64,000 bases of DNA, taken from Lepidurus packardi. Taxonomy: Eukaryota; Arthropoda; Branchiopoda; Notostraca; Triopsidae. Position numbers and translations under genes: made by a program. Below, one piece after another: positions 32,201-42,963 of the stretch (positions within the stretch are counted from its first letter, which is position 1; every line of letters begins with the position of its first letter). The notes beneath the pieces are model-generated. The model saw only the letters and a program-made list of their open reading frames with translations. It made no database searches and was not told where the DNA came from. The DNA lies in NCBI GenBank assembly GCA_023053545.1, contig JAKZAN010000114.1:42500-106499 (forward strand). The letters are read 5' to 3'.

Positions 32201-34176
32201 TCAATGAAATTTCATTGAAATTTCAGGTAAAATTACAAGCATATTTTACCTGAAATTTCAAAGACATTTCCTTGAAATTTCATTGAAATTTCGTTGAAAT
32301 TTGCTTGTAATTTTACCTGAAATTTCCTCGAAATCTTATTGAAATTACACTGAAACTTCAATGAAATTTGCTTGAAATTTGCTTGTAATTCTACCTGATA
32401 TTTTCTCGAAATCTTATTGAAATTACACTAAAATTTCATTGAAATTTCGTTGAAATATGCTTGTAATTTTACCTCAAATTTCAAAGAAATTTCCTTGAAA
32501 TTTGATTGTAATTTTACCTGAAATTTCCTCGTAATCTTATTGAAATTACACTGAAATTTCATTGAAATTTCGTTGAAATATGCTTGTAATTTTACCTAAA
32601 ATTTCAATGAAATTTCCTTGAAATTTGCTTGTAATTTTACCTGAAATTTCGTCGAAATCTTATTGAAATTACACTGAAATTTCATTGAAATTTCGTTGAA
32701 ATATGCTTGTAATTTTACCTCAAATTTCAAAGAAATTTCCTTGAAATTTGGTTGTAATTTTACCTGAAATTTCGTCGAAATCTTATTGAAATTACACTGA
32801 AATTTCATTGAAATTTCGTTGAAATATGCTTGTAATTTTACCTGAAATTTCCTCGAAATCTTATTGAAATTACACTAAAATTTCATTGAAATTTCGTTGA
32901 AATATGCTTGTAATTTTACCTCAAATTTCAAAGAAATTTCCTTGAAATTTGATTGTAATTTTACCTGAAATTTCCTCGTAATCTTATTGAAATTACACTG
33001 AAATTTCATTGAAATTCCGTTGAAATATGCTTGTAATTTTACCTGAAATTTCAATGAAATTTCCTTGAAATTTGCTTGTAATTTTACCTGAAATTTCCTC
33101 AAAATCTTATTGAAATTACACTGAAATTTCATTGAAATTTCGTTGAAATATGCTTGTAATTTTACCTGAAATTTCATTGAAATTCCGTTGAAATATGCTT
33201 GTAATTTTACCTGAAATTTCAATGAAATTTCATTGAAATTTGCCAGTAATTTTACCTGAAATTTCCTCGAAATCTTATTAAAATTACACTGAAATTTCAT
33301 TGAAATTTCGTTGAAATATGCTTGTAATTTTACCTGAAATTTCAATGAAATTTCCTTGAAATTTGCTTGTAATTATACCTGAAATTTCCTCAAAATCTTA
33401 TTGAAATTACACTGAAATTTCATTGAAATTTCGTTGAAATATGCTTGTAATTTTACCTGAAATTTCAATGAAATTTCCTTGAAATTTGCTTGTAATTTTA
33501 CCTGAAATTTCCTCAAAATCTTATTGAAATTACACTGAAATTTCATTGAAATTTCGTTGAAATATGCTTGTAATTTTACCTGAAATTTCATTGAAATTCC
33601 GTTGAAATATGCTTGTAATTTTACCTGAAATTTCAATGAAATTTCATTGAAATTTGCTTGTAATTTTACCTGAAATTTCCTCGAAATCTTATTAAAATTA
33701 CACTGAAATTTCATTGAAATTTCGTTGAAATATGCTTGTAATTTTACCTGAAATTTCAATGAAATTTCCTTGAAATTTGCTTGTAATTTTACCTGAAATT
33801 TCCTCAAAATCTTATTGAAATTACACTGAAATTTCATTGAAATTTCGTTGAAATATGCTTGTAATTTTACCTGAAATTTCAATGAAATTTCCTTGAAATT
33901 TCCTTGGAATTTCAATTAAATTTGCTTGTAATTTTACCTGAAATTTCCTCGAAATCTTATTGAAATTACACTGAAATTTCATTGAAATTTCGTTGAAATA
34001 TGCTTGTAATTTTACCTGAAATTTCAATGAAATTTCCTTGAAATTTGCTTGTAATTTTACCTGAAATTTCCTCAAAATCTTATTGAAATTACACTGAAAT
34101 TTCATTGAAATTTCGTTTAAATATGCTTGTAATTTTACCTGAAATTTCAATGAAATTTCCTTGAAATTTGCTTGTA
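29246..34176. repeat. Satellite array block 4
   Basis: Satellite between LINE copies A and B. Its first 3 kb (to about 32,261) matches the right flank of copy C (48,686-52,607), with offsets changing from 19,440 to 20,212 and then 20,346 as extra units appear in C. From about 33,015 it matches the left flank of copy A, offset 10,847 and then 11,261. The 414-bp step equals three 123-bp monomers plus one 45-bp module, a clean unequal-exchange expansion near 33,400-33,900. Both 123-bp and 78-bp monomer types occur. It contains one inverted piece (32,215-32,261). Confidence 0.92.
32215..32261. repeat. Inverted satellite segment forming a perfect 19-bp hairpin
   Basis: The satellite flips orientation here. 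The left arm is 32,215-32,233 and the right arm 32,243-32,261, perfectly complementary over 19 bp around the 9-base loop TACAAGCAT. Everywhere else examined, the array is head to tail. The same hairpin is at 52,561-52,607. Confidence 0.9.
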
Positions 34177-34274
34177 TTTGGTATTTTTGTATTTTTGAGG
34201 CGAACCATGTCGCTATCGCGCCACATTATCGCCTTCGGCTTTCTTTTTCAACACACTCTCACTGTTTGATACTT
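34177..34274 (-). mobile_element. 98-bp LINE 3' fragment, second copy
   Basis: Matches 22,916-23,013 at an offset of 11,261, including the same junctions, the same GATAC variant and the missing target duplication. It is therefore the same insertion event carried by segmental duplication, not a new insertion. Confidence 0.9.
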
Positions 34275-34679
34275 ACCTGAAATTTCAATGAAATTTCCTT
34301 GAAATTTGCTTGTAATTTTACCTGAAATTTGCTTGTAATTTTTCCTGAAATTTCCTCGAAATCTTATTTTTTATAAAAATTTCCTTGAAATTTGCTTGTA
34401 ATTTTACCTGAAATTTCCTCCAAATCTTATTGAAATTACACTGAAATTTAATTGAAATTTCGTTGAAATATGCTTGTAATTTTACCTGAAATTTCAATGA
34501 AATTTCCTTGAAATTTGCTTGTAATTTTACCTGAAATTTCTTCGAAATCTTATTGAAATTACACTGAAACTTCAATGAAATTTCGTTGAAATATGCTTGT
34601 AATTTTACCCGAAATTTCCTCGAAATCTTATTGAAATTACACTGAAATTTCATTGAACTTTCGTTGAAATATGCTTGTA
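34275..34679. repeat. Satellite spacer between LINE fragment and LINE copy B
   Basis: A 405-bp copy of 23,014-23,418 (offset 11,261), with the same AT-rich interruption. It shows that the duplicated block runs continuously from fragment through spacer into the LINE. Confidence 0.9.
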
Positions 34680-34786
34680 TTTTGGTATTTTTGTATTTTT
34701 GAGGCGAACCATGTCGCTATCGCGCCACATTATCGCCTTCGGCTTTCTTTTTCAACACACTCTCACTGTTTGGTACTTTAGCATCT

Positions 34787-37700
34787 TCAGATGAAATCTA
34801 AAATCTTCGTTTGTTTTATGAACTTGATAAAATTGTTTTGTATAAAAAACCGATCATGCACTGTTCTGTTTCCGAATCCTACAATTTCTTCGAAGTCCAC
34901 TGGTATGTTTTTGCTTCGCAGTTTGCTGAATAAAGCGTTGCGCTCCGCTCTCAGGGTTGAGCATTCCATGACTAGATGCTTCCCGGTTTCGTCTGCCTCA
35001 CCACAGTTTCGGCACAACGGGCTATCCTGTAGGTTAAATCTGTGCATCCACGATCCGATCTTGCCATGACCACATCTGAGTCTTAATACAGCAACAGCTT
35101 CTCTTCTTCTTTTGATGGTCCTCCATTTATTGGATCCTAGAGTTTCGGTCTTCAATACAATGGCCTGTGACGTATTCAGTTTGATTTCGTTCAAAAACTC
35201 TCTTTCGATGTTTTGCTTGGTGATTGTTTTTAGCTCGTGTCTTGTCAGCCCGTTTGTTCTTTCGTTGCTGGAGGTTCTTCCTCTCTTTGCTGCTTGATCC
35301 GCTGCTTCATTACCAGGGATGCCAATATGGGCGGGGATCCATTGTAAATTGATTGTGCAACCATCTACTATTAGGTTTCTTATTTTTCCCTGAATTTGTT
35401 GGCTGAGATCAAAATGAGTTCTGCAACCCCAGCTTTTTAGTACAGCTAGCGCCGCCATTGAGTCTGTTAGAATGACAAATTTTTCGGGGGGGTTATTCGC
35501 TACAGAATCTAACGCTATTTCAATTGCTGTAAGTTCAGCTGACAATATGGAGGATCCTTGGAGCATGCGAAATTCCTTTGTCTCGCCCGTTTTTTCTATA
35601 TATACTCCACATCCTGTGTTTCCTTGTTCGTCTTTCGATCCGTCTGTGAATATTTTCTTAAAATCCCTATAAGTATTTTCTAAAAATGCTAACACAAATT
35701 GCACTGCTATCTGAGGATTCTTCTTTGTGGTTAGTCCGTCAATGTCCGTAAAGATATATTTTTCTGTAAATTCCCATGGGGCCATCAAGTTTTCAAAAAA
35801 ATTCCTTTGTGTTATGTCTGGTAGCTGAAATTTCTCTTTAAGTTCTTTATAGTCTTCCCAGATAATCGATTTGTTCTTTGAGATCTCCTTTACTATTAGG
35901 TCTTCCTTATGACATTCAGTCATTCTGTTAATATAATCTTGCGACAATAGCGTTCTCCTATACCGTAAAGGCAACATGCTCGCCGCACATAGCAATACCC
36001 CAATAGGGGTAGTTTTTGTTGCTCCTAAAATAATTCTTAGAGCTTTGTTTTGAATCGTTTCCAACGGTTGTAGCTTTCTTGAGTTAACAAACTTGTATAT
36101 AAAACAGGCATATTCTAGTCTGGACCTAATAAGGTTTTTGTAGATGGTGAGTAAAAGGTTTGTGCTGGCTCCCCAGCTTGTGCCTGCCAGCCTACTTAAA
36201 ATCCCTACTGCTTTCATACCTTTCTGTCGTAGATATTTAATATGCTCTTCAAACTTGAGTCTTCTATCGAAAATGACCCCCAAGAATCTTGCATTTTCGA
36301 CCCTCTCGATGGCCATGCCATTTATCTTGCACTTCTTATTTGTCTGCCATTTCCTTTTCCTGGTTATCACAAGGTATTTCGTTTTTTCTGGTGATAAGGT
36401 AAACCCGTTCCTTTTACACCACGTCTCTATTTCCTTAACTCTACATCTCAACTTGTCCATTGCGGAATCCGTATTTCTGCCCAGTGTCCACGTTCCCGCA
36501 TCATCTGCGAAAAGTGATGTATTTGTGTCCCTCTGGTTCTCGGGGAAATCCGCTAGCATGATATTGAATAGCCAAGGACTTAAGACTGCACCCTGGGGTA
36601 TGCCTCTTACTAGTCTTTGCTTGGTAGACAGGCTGGATCCGACTCGTACTTCCATTGTTCTGTCGCATAAATAGCTTCTGATGATTCCCAAGAGTTTTCC
36701 GTTGACCCCTTTTCTCCCCAACTTGTATAGAAGTCCGTCGATCCAGACCGAGTCGTAGGCAGAAGTTAGGTCGAGCAAAAGGACAGTTAGCACCCAGCCT
36801 TTTTTAAAGACAGTGTGTGCGTCGTTCATCAATCTCATCAACTGGTCGACCGTACTTCTACCTGCCCTAAACCCGGATTGGTATTTCGAGAACCAGTTAT
36901 ACTTTTCTGCTACCCAGCTCAGTCTTTTTATGAGCATTCGTTCGAATAATTTTGCCAGGCATGATATTAGGGATATCGGCCTATAAGATTGTACTGCTCC
37001 AGGATCTTTACCTGGCTTCCCGATAGGTATTACGACTGCATTTCTCCAGTCATTTGGTACTACTCCTCCTTCGAGTATAAAATTGAATATTTTTTGTAAT
37101 GCTTTCCTCCATTTTGGTGGCATTCTTTTTAATAACTCGTAGTGGACCATGTCCTTTCCCTGGCTTGTTTTTGGTGCTGCTTTAATTACACTGTCTAATT
37201 CCCATGCTGTGAAGGGTCTTTCCAAGTTTGGTTCTACACTTTTCTCATTGATCATTGCCTGTATATCCATTTTCAACACATCTATGTCCACTTCTGGTTG
37301 AAATATTACCGGCTCTGCTCTCTGTACCCTAGCGAATTGTTCTGCGAAGGCCTCCGCTTTCTCTTCGTCACTTTGTATGACGCGTCCGTTTTTATCCACT
37401 ATACAGTTCTGCCCTTTTTGAGGCGATCCTTCCATACCTCTTATTAGTCCCCATACTTGTTTCATCGATGTATGCGTCCCCATATTTTCTACCTTTTTCT
37501 TCCAAAATTCTCTTTTTGTTTTTTGTGTCAATTGTTTACACTTGGCCTTGTTCTTCTTGTATATAATTAGATTTTCGGTACTGGGGTGATTCCTTAAAAT
37601 TCTATAGCTTGCTCTGGCTTTGCTTAAGGCCTCACTACATTTGATATCCCACCATGGCTTCCTTATTTTGTTATTTTTGTTACCCCTGTCTTGTGTCGAT

Positions 37701-38605
37701 CTGGTTCCACTGCCCTGGACTGGTATATGTTTCTTGGTTATTCCTATGAGGGTGTCTACGAACGTCTGATACCTTACTTCGATTAATCCTCTTTGTGTCT
37801 CATGTTCTATGTCCGCGTCTTCTAATTCCTTGAGCCAATTTGTCCATCGAGCTTTCCTGAAATTCCATCGTGGGGCACCCTCCCTTACTTCGTCACCTAG
37901 TGTTCCTTCCACGTCAATTATTACAGGTAGGTGATCGCTTTGGAGTAAGGCGCCTGTAGTAACCTTCACTTTCTCGTATATTCCCGTCGATGCAAAACAT
38001 AAGTCAATTGTGGATACCGATCCTCTCTCTGATATACATGTGCTGATTCCTTTAGGTGATGCTAAAAGTAGTTTTTCCCATTCTTCTAAAAAGTTAAATA
38101 AAATATGTCCTCTCGTATCGTTAAAATTTTTGCCATTCCATAGATCGTGGTGTGAATTGAAATCGCCAAATAAAAGGATGTTCTTTTCCCTTCCAATTTG
38201 TGAAAGATAGAAATCATATTCTTGCTTCGTAATCTTATTTGCATTTTCCCCTGTTCGAACTTGAAGGTAGATGCCGGCTAGGAAAAGTTCCGTTTGTTCA
38301 TGTTTTACTTTAATACATACTATTTCTAGTACCCCATTTTTGAATTCGTGCAGTGGAACCAATTCTGAATATAAGTTTCGTTTAATAAAAAACACCACAC
38401 CTCCGCCTCTTTTCCCCTCTCGATCCTTCCTGATCGTCTTATATCCGTTTATTATTGCGCTGTTTTCCTTTTTCAACCACGTTTCGCATACAAATATTAC
38501 ATCTGGTGCTCGATTCAGTTCACTTATGTATGCGCACAACCCGGTCATATGTGGGACGAGCCTTCTTGCATTCCATGACAGTACGCTTAAATTGTCGTCA
38601 CCCAT
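34787..38605 (-). CDS. LINE copy B ORF2: endonuclease, reverse transcriptase, RNase H (1,272 aa)
   Basis: Same length and architecture as the copy A protein, with all catalytic residues conserved: the endonuclease SDH at 223-225, FADD at 699-702, RNase H Asp988/Glu1024/Asp1048/Asp1103 and the terminal CCHC finger. Four residues differ from copy A: Asp231, Lys601, Leu606 and Asp780. Copy C shares Lys601, Leu606 and Asp780 with B but Glu231 with A, so Lys601/Leu606/Asp780 are probably ancestral and A carries the changes. It overlaps ORF1 by 19 bases. Confidence 0.97.
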   Translation of the reverse strand: MGDDNLSVLSWNARRLVPHMTGLCAYISELNRAPDVIFVCETWLKKENSAIINGYKTIRKDREGKRGGGVVFFIKRNLYSELVPLHEFKNGVLEIVCIKVKHEQTELFLAGIYLQVRTGENANKITKQEYDFYLSQIGREKNILLFGDFNSHHDLWNGKNFNDTRGHILFNFLEEWEKLLLASPKGISTCISERGSVSTIDLCFASTGIYEKVKVTTGALLQSDHLPVIIDVEGTLGDEVREGAPRWNFRKARWTNWLKELEDADIEHETQRGLIEVRYQTFVDTLIGITKKHIPVQGSGTRSTQDRGNKNNKIRKPWWDIKCSEALSKARASYRILRNHPSTENLIIYKKNKAKCKQLTQKTKREFWKKKVENMGTHTSMKQVWGLIRGMEGSPQKGQNCIVDKNGRVIQSDEEKAEAFAEQFARVQRAEPVIFQPEVDIDVLKMDIQAMINEKSVEPNLERPFTAWELDSVIKAAPKTSQGKDMVHYELLKRMPPKWRKALQKIFNFILEGGVVPNDWRNAVVIPIGKPGKDPGAVQSYRPISLISCLAKLFERMLIKRLSWVAEKYNWFSKYQSGFRAGRSTVDQLMRLMNDAHTVFKKGWVLTVLLLDLTSAYDSVWIDGLLYKLGRKGVNGKLLGIIRSYLCDRTMEVRVGSSLSTKQRLVRGIPQGAVLSPWLFNIMLADFPENQRDTNTSLFADDAGTWTLGRNTDSAMDKLRCRVKEIETWCKRNGFTLSPEKTKYLVITRKRKWQTNKKCKINGMAIERVENARFLGVIFDRRLKFEEHIKYLRQKGMKAVGILSRLAGTSWGASTNLLLTIYKNLIRSRLEYACFIYKFVNSRKLQPLETIQNKALRIILGATKTTPIGVLLCAASMLPLRYRRTLLSQDYINRMTECHKEDLIVKEISKNKSIIWEDYKELKEKFQLPDITQRNFFENLMAPWEFTEKYIFTDIDGLTTKKNPQIAVQFVLAFLENTYRDFKKIFTDGSKDEQGNTGCGVYIEKTGETKEFRMLQGSSILSAELTAIEIALDSVANNPPEKFVILTDSMAALAVLKSWGCRTHFDLSQQIQGKIRNLIVDGCTINLQWIPAHIGIPGNEAADQAAKRGRTSSNERTNGLTRHELKTITKQNIEREFLNEIKLNTSQAIVLKTETLGSNKWRTIKRRREAVAVLRLRCGHGKIGSWMHRFNLQDSPLCRNCGEADETGKHLVMECSTLRAERNALFSKLRSKNIPVDFEEIVGFGNRTVHDRFFIQNNFIKFIKQTKILDFI

Positions 38606-40143
38606 TGCATAAGTATTTCTATTGTGTCTTCTTCTGCTAACAACTCTCTTCCATGCCTAACTAACTCATTGACTTTTTCTTCCCATTGACCTTCTCCCAA
38701 TATGACGGCGATGATCTTACACACCACTTTCCTTAGCAATCCACGTATGCCCTGATTCCTCTGCTCTGCAGTGCTGTCACGCTCTTTCCTAATTTCCATG
38801 CCAGCATCCTCTTGTCTGTTACTTTCCACTAGTACCACGTCTTTCTTTGATTGTTCGCTAACCCCGTCAGCACCCATTGTCGTCTTCGGGCTTAAAATCT
38901 TCCTTTCTGCTCCCGAGATTACCGAGCTATAGGATTGTTTTTCTCCTTGGTCAGTTCTTCGTCCCGCCTCTATTGGCGCAGGTTTGGCCTTTTGGTGAAC
39001 CGGAATCTCCTTAGCTCGTTCGCTTCTTCGTACCTGAGCCTGCCCAATACCCATCACCTTACGATAACTTTCGCATGTTGTGTCTGCTGCATTATGTTCT
39101 CTGCTGCAGTTCGCACATTTGGGTGTAACTCCCTGTTTCCTTCTAATACAATCCTGGAAGCGGTGGTCCTCTCCGCAATGACCGCATCGTTGTTTGGCGG
39201 TGCAAACTGTGCTCAGATGTCCAAAACGTTGGCATCTGTAGCATCGAACTGGTTTTGGTTGAAAAGGGATGACCGATACTTTAAAGTATCCTACCTCGAT
39301 ATGGGGGGGAAGAAATTCCCCTTCGAACATTAAGTGATACGAGTTATTTTGCACTTTCTCTTTAACCCCCTTTTCGTTTTCGAGGACACTGAATAACATT
39401 CTTACGGCATACAACCCCCTAATTTTCTGACTAAGTATTTCTTCTTTACTCGTACCCCACAGTCTTATTATACCGTGTTGTAGAACTACCGGCTTTGCCA
39501 TTCGCATGGCCACTTTCCACCGTCCAATGCTTTCTATTTTTAACAGCTTGGAAATTATTTTTTCTTGACGCGTGAAAAATAAAATCTCTCCTCCTTTTGA
39601 CAACTTAATCTCTGCTCCCTGTATCTCCATTTTCTGTATTATCTTTCCCACTTCGAAAGGACTGACCTTGCCGAAGTTTTCGCCTTCTACTCCCACCATT
39701 TTCGCAATAACAGGCCTTATCTCTTGACCCTGTTGTAGGTTGCCTTCCGCCTCGCCTTCCGTTGCCAGGCTCGATGTAGAAAAAAGTTCCGCCCTTGTAG
39801 ATGTTCTCTTTTTCCCCCCTAATACTGCACTCTCTACCCCCCCTTGCGGCCTTTCTCCTCCTCTCCCATGTTCCGCCCTTGGGGATGTACTCTTTTCCCC
39901 TATAACCGCACTTTCTGACTCAGCTTGAGTCCTATCTCCTCCACTCGCTTTATCTTCCCCTTCCTTCTGCTTCTTTTTGGGGGGCCTTCCTCTGCCTCTC
40001 TTTCCTTTAACTTCCATGAATCCCTTCTCGTCGTTTAACCTCTCCCCTCGTTTACCTTCCAACTTCTTTTTCGCAAAATCCACAAAAGCGTCATCCCTCA
40101 CTTCCAAGTCAACTTCCACTTCATCACCGATTGCCCCCTCCAT
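38587..40143 (-). CDS. LINE copy B ORF1: AT-hook-like motif and three zinc knuckles (518 aa)
   Basis: Protein identical to the copy A ORF1, with an acidic start, the RGRPP-centred basic motif near residue 53, the internal 27-residue duplication, the RRM-like middle and three CCHC knuckles (301-357). ATG is at 40,143. Its last codons overlap the ORF2 start at 38,605. Confidence 0.93.
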   Translation of the reverse strand: MEGAIGDEVEVDLEVRDDAFVDFAKKKLEGKRGERLNDEKGFMEVKGKRGRGRPPKKKQKEGEDKASGGDRTQAESESAVIGEKSTSPRAEHGRGGERPQGGVESAVLGGKKRTSTRAELFSTSSLATEGEAEGNLQQGQEIRPVIAKMVGVEGENFGKVSPFEVGKIIQKMEIQGAEIKLSKGGEILFFTRQEKIISKLLKIESIGRWKVAMRMAKPVVLQHGIIRLWGTSKEEILSQKIRGLYAVRMLFSVLENEKGVKEKVQNNSYHLMFEGEFLPPHIEVGYFKVSVIPFQPKPVRCYRCQRFGHLSTVCTAKQRCGHCGEDHRFQDCIRRKQGVTPKCANCSREHNAADTTCESYRKVMGIGQAQVRRSERAKEIPVHQKAKPAPIEAGRRTDQGEKQSYSSVISGAERKILSPKTTMGADGVSEQSKKDVVLVESNRQEDAGMEIRKERDSTAEQRNQGIRGLLRKVVCKIIAVILGEGQWEEKVNELVRHGRELLAEEDTIEILMQWVTTI

Positions 40144-40203
40144 ACCCCTTCTTTATTTTACAGCAAAAACCAAAATAGTACTTCGAATTCGCAAGAACAA
40201 CAA

Positions 40204-40281
40204 CTAAATTAGACAAAACACCACGAGATACCACACAGAATGCTAAATTAGACAAAACACCACTAGATACCACCCAGAATA
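40204..40281 (-). repeat. 39-bp tandem duplication in the LINE 5' UTR (copy B)
   Basis: The copy B equivalent of 28,943-29,020 (offset 11,261): two adjacent 39-bp direct repeats about 60 bp upstream of the ORF1 start. Confidence 0.85.
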
Positions 40282-40506
40282 CACCAATTGAACCACTACA
40301 GACTCCCCTGGCCGAAGCCACGGGCCTTTAATTACTTCTGTCCTCACTAGTTTTATGGAAACTGACACTACTGTCAATTTGCTTATATAAGTAAACTAAA
40401 GCACACGAAGAATCACTGTCACAACTTAAAGGTTGTCGAAAAAGGCGACTGAAGAACTTTCTTGTCTCCACTCAACGTCTGCACCTGTTGGTTGCTAGCC
40501 CGTGAC

Positions 40507-42857
40507 TGTAATTTTACCTGAAATTTCCTCGAAATCTTATTGAAATTACACTGAAACTTCAATGAAATTTGCTTGAAATTTGCTTGTAATTCTACCTGAA
40601 ATTTTCTCGAAATCTTATTGAAATTACACTAAAATTTCATTGAAATTTCGTTGAAATATGCTTGTAATTTTACCTCAAATTTCAAAGAAATTTCCTTGAA
40701 ATTTGATTGTAATTTTACCTGAAATTTCCTCGTAATCTTATTGAAATTACACTGAAATTTCATTGAAATTTCGTTGAAATATGCTTGTAATTTTAACTAA
40801 AATTTCAATGAAATTTCCTTGAAATTTGCTTGTAATTTTACCTGAAATTTCGTCGAAATCTTATTGAAATTACACTGAAACTTCAATGAAATTTCCTTGA
40901 AATTTCCTTGGAATTTTACCTGAAATTTCCTTGAAATCTTATTGAAATTACACTGAAATTTCATTGAAATTTCGTTGAAATATGCTTGTAATTTTACCTG
41001 AAATTTCAATGAAATTTCCTTGAAATTTGCTTGTAATTTTACCTGAAATTTCCTCGAAATCTTATTGAAATTACACTGAAATTTCATTGAAATTTCGTTG
41101 AAATATGCTTGTTATTTTACCTGAAATTTCCTCGAAATTTCCTTGAAATTTCCTTGGAATTATCCTGAAATTTGCTTGTAATTTTACCTGAAATTTCCTC
41201 GAAATCTTATTGAAATTACACTGAAATTTCATTGAAATTTCGTTGAAATATGCTTGTAATTTTACCTGAAATTTCAATTAAATTTCCTTGAAATTTCCTT
41301 GGAATTTCCCTGAAATTAGCTTATAATTTTACCTGAAATTTCCTCGAAATCTTATTGAAATTACACTGAAATTTCATTGAAATTTCGTTGAAATATGCTT
41401 GTAATTTTACCTGAAATTTCAATGAAATTTCATTGAAATTTGCTTGTAATTTTACCTGAAATTTCCTCAAAATCTTATTGAAATTACACTGAAATTTCAT
41501 TGAAATTTCGTTGAAATATGCTTGTAATTTTACCTGAAATTTCATTGAAATTTCGTTGAAATATGCTTGTAATTTTACCTGAAATTTCAATGAAATTTCA
41601 TGGAAATTTGCTTGTAATTTTACCTGAAATTTCCTCGAAATCTTATTAAAATTACACTGAAATTTCATTGAAATTTCGTTGAAATATGCTTGTAATTTTA
41701 CCTGAAATTTCATTGAAATTTCCTTGAAATATGCTTGTAATTTTAACTGAAATTTCCTCGAAATCTTATTGAAATTACACCGAAATTTCATTGAAATTTC
41801 GTTGAAATATGCTTGTTATTTTACCTGAAATTTCAATGAAATTTCCCTGAAATTTGCTTGTAATTTTACCTGAAATTTCCTTGAAATCTTATTGAAATTA
41901 CACTGAAATTTCATTGAAATTTCGTTGAAATATGCTTGTAATTTTACCTGAAATTTCATTGAAATTTCGTTGAAATATGCTTGTAATTTTACCTGAAATT
42001 TCATTGAAATTTCGTTGAAATATGCTTGTAATTTTACCTGAAATTTCAATGAAATTTCATTGAAATTTGCTTGTAATTTTACCTGAAATTTCCTCGAAAT
42101 CTTATTAAAATTACACTGAAATTTCATTGAAATTTCGTTGAAATATGCTTGTAATTTTACCTGAAATTTCAATGAAATTTCCTTGAAATTTCCTTGGAAT
42201 TTCAATTAAATTTGCTTGTAGTTTTACCTGAAATTTCCTCGAAATCTTATGGAAATTACACTGAAATTTCATTGAAATTTCGTTGAAATATGCTTGTAAT
42301 TTTACCTGAAATTTCAATGAAATTTCCTTGAAATTTGCTTGTAATTTTACCTGAAATTTCCTCAAAATCTTATTGAAATTACACTGAAATTTCATTGAAA
42401 TTTCGTTTAAATATGCTTGTAATTTTACCTGAAATTTCAATGAAATTTCCTTGAAATTTGCTTGTAATTTTTCCTGAAATTTCATTGAAATCTTATTGAA
42501 ATTACACTGAAATTTCATTGAAATTTCGTTGAAATATGCTTGTAATTTTACCTGAAATTTCAATTAAATATCTTTGAAATTTCCTTGGAATTTCCCTGAA
42601 ATTTGCTTGTAATTTTACCTGAAATTTCCTCGAAATCTTATTGAAATTACACTGAAATTTCATTGAAATTTCGTTGAAATATGCTTGTAATTTTACCTGA
42701 AATTTCAATGAAATTTCCTTGAAATTTGCTTGTAATTTTACCTGAAATTTCCTCAAAATCTTATTGAAATTACACTGAAATTTCATTGAAATTTCGTTTA
42801 AATATGCTTGTAATTTTACCTGAAATTTCAATGAAATTTCCTTGAAATTTGCTTGTA
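40507..42857. repeat. Satellite array block 5, a mosaic joining copy B to copy C
   Basis: About 580 bp after LINE B match the right flank of copy A (offset 11,261). Near 41,085 the match switches abruptly to the region left of copy A (20,584-22,139, offset 20,501). Near 42,640 it switches to offset 19,942, skipping 559 bp present in block 3. It ends with the satellite that precedes the LINE fragment in A and B. The right flank of one LINE unit is thus joined directly to the left flank of the next, which is the structure of a tandem super-repeat. Confidence 0.88.
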
Positions 42858-42963
42858 TTTGGTATTTTTGTATTTTTGAGGCGAACCATGTCGCTATCGC
42901 GCCACATTATCGCCTTCGGCTTTCTTTTTCAACACACTCTCACTGTTTGATACTTTAGCATCT

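Larger units (their letters stand above)
34680..40506 (-). mobile_element. Full-length I-group LINE, copy B
   Basis: 5,827 bp with the same ends, TGTA target duplication (34,676-34,679 and 40,507-40,510), UTRs and ORFs as copy A, shifted by 11,261 bp. About half a dozen substitutions were noticed in the whole element. Both flanks are shared with copy A, to about 1.7 kb on the left (spacer and fragment included) and about 580 bp on the right, so it arose by segmental duplication. Both ORFs are intact. Confidence 0.95.

Noticed and set aside
34177-40506. Copy B as a new retrotransposition of the LINE
   Set aside because: It shares the target duplication, the neighbouring 98-bp fragment and the satellite flank with copy A, so it is a segmental duplicate.
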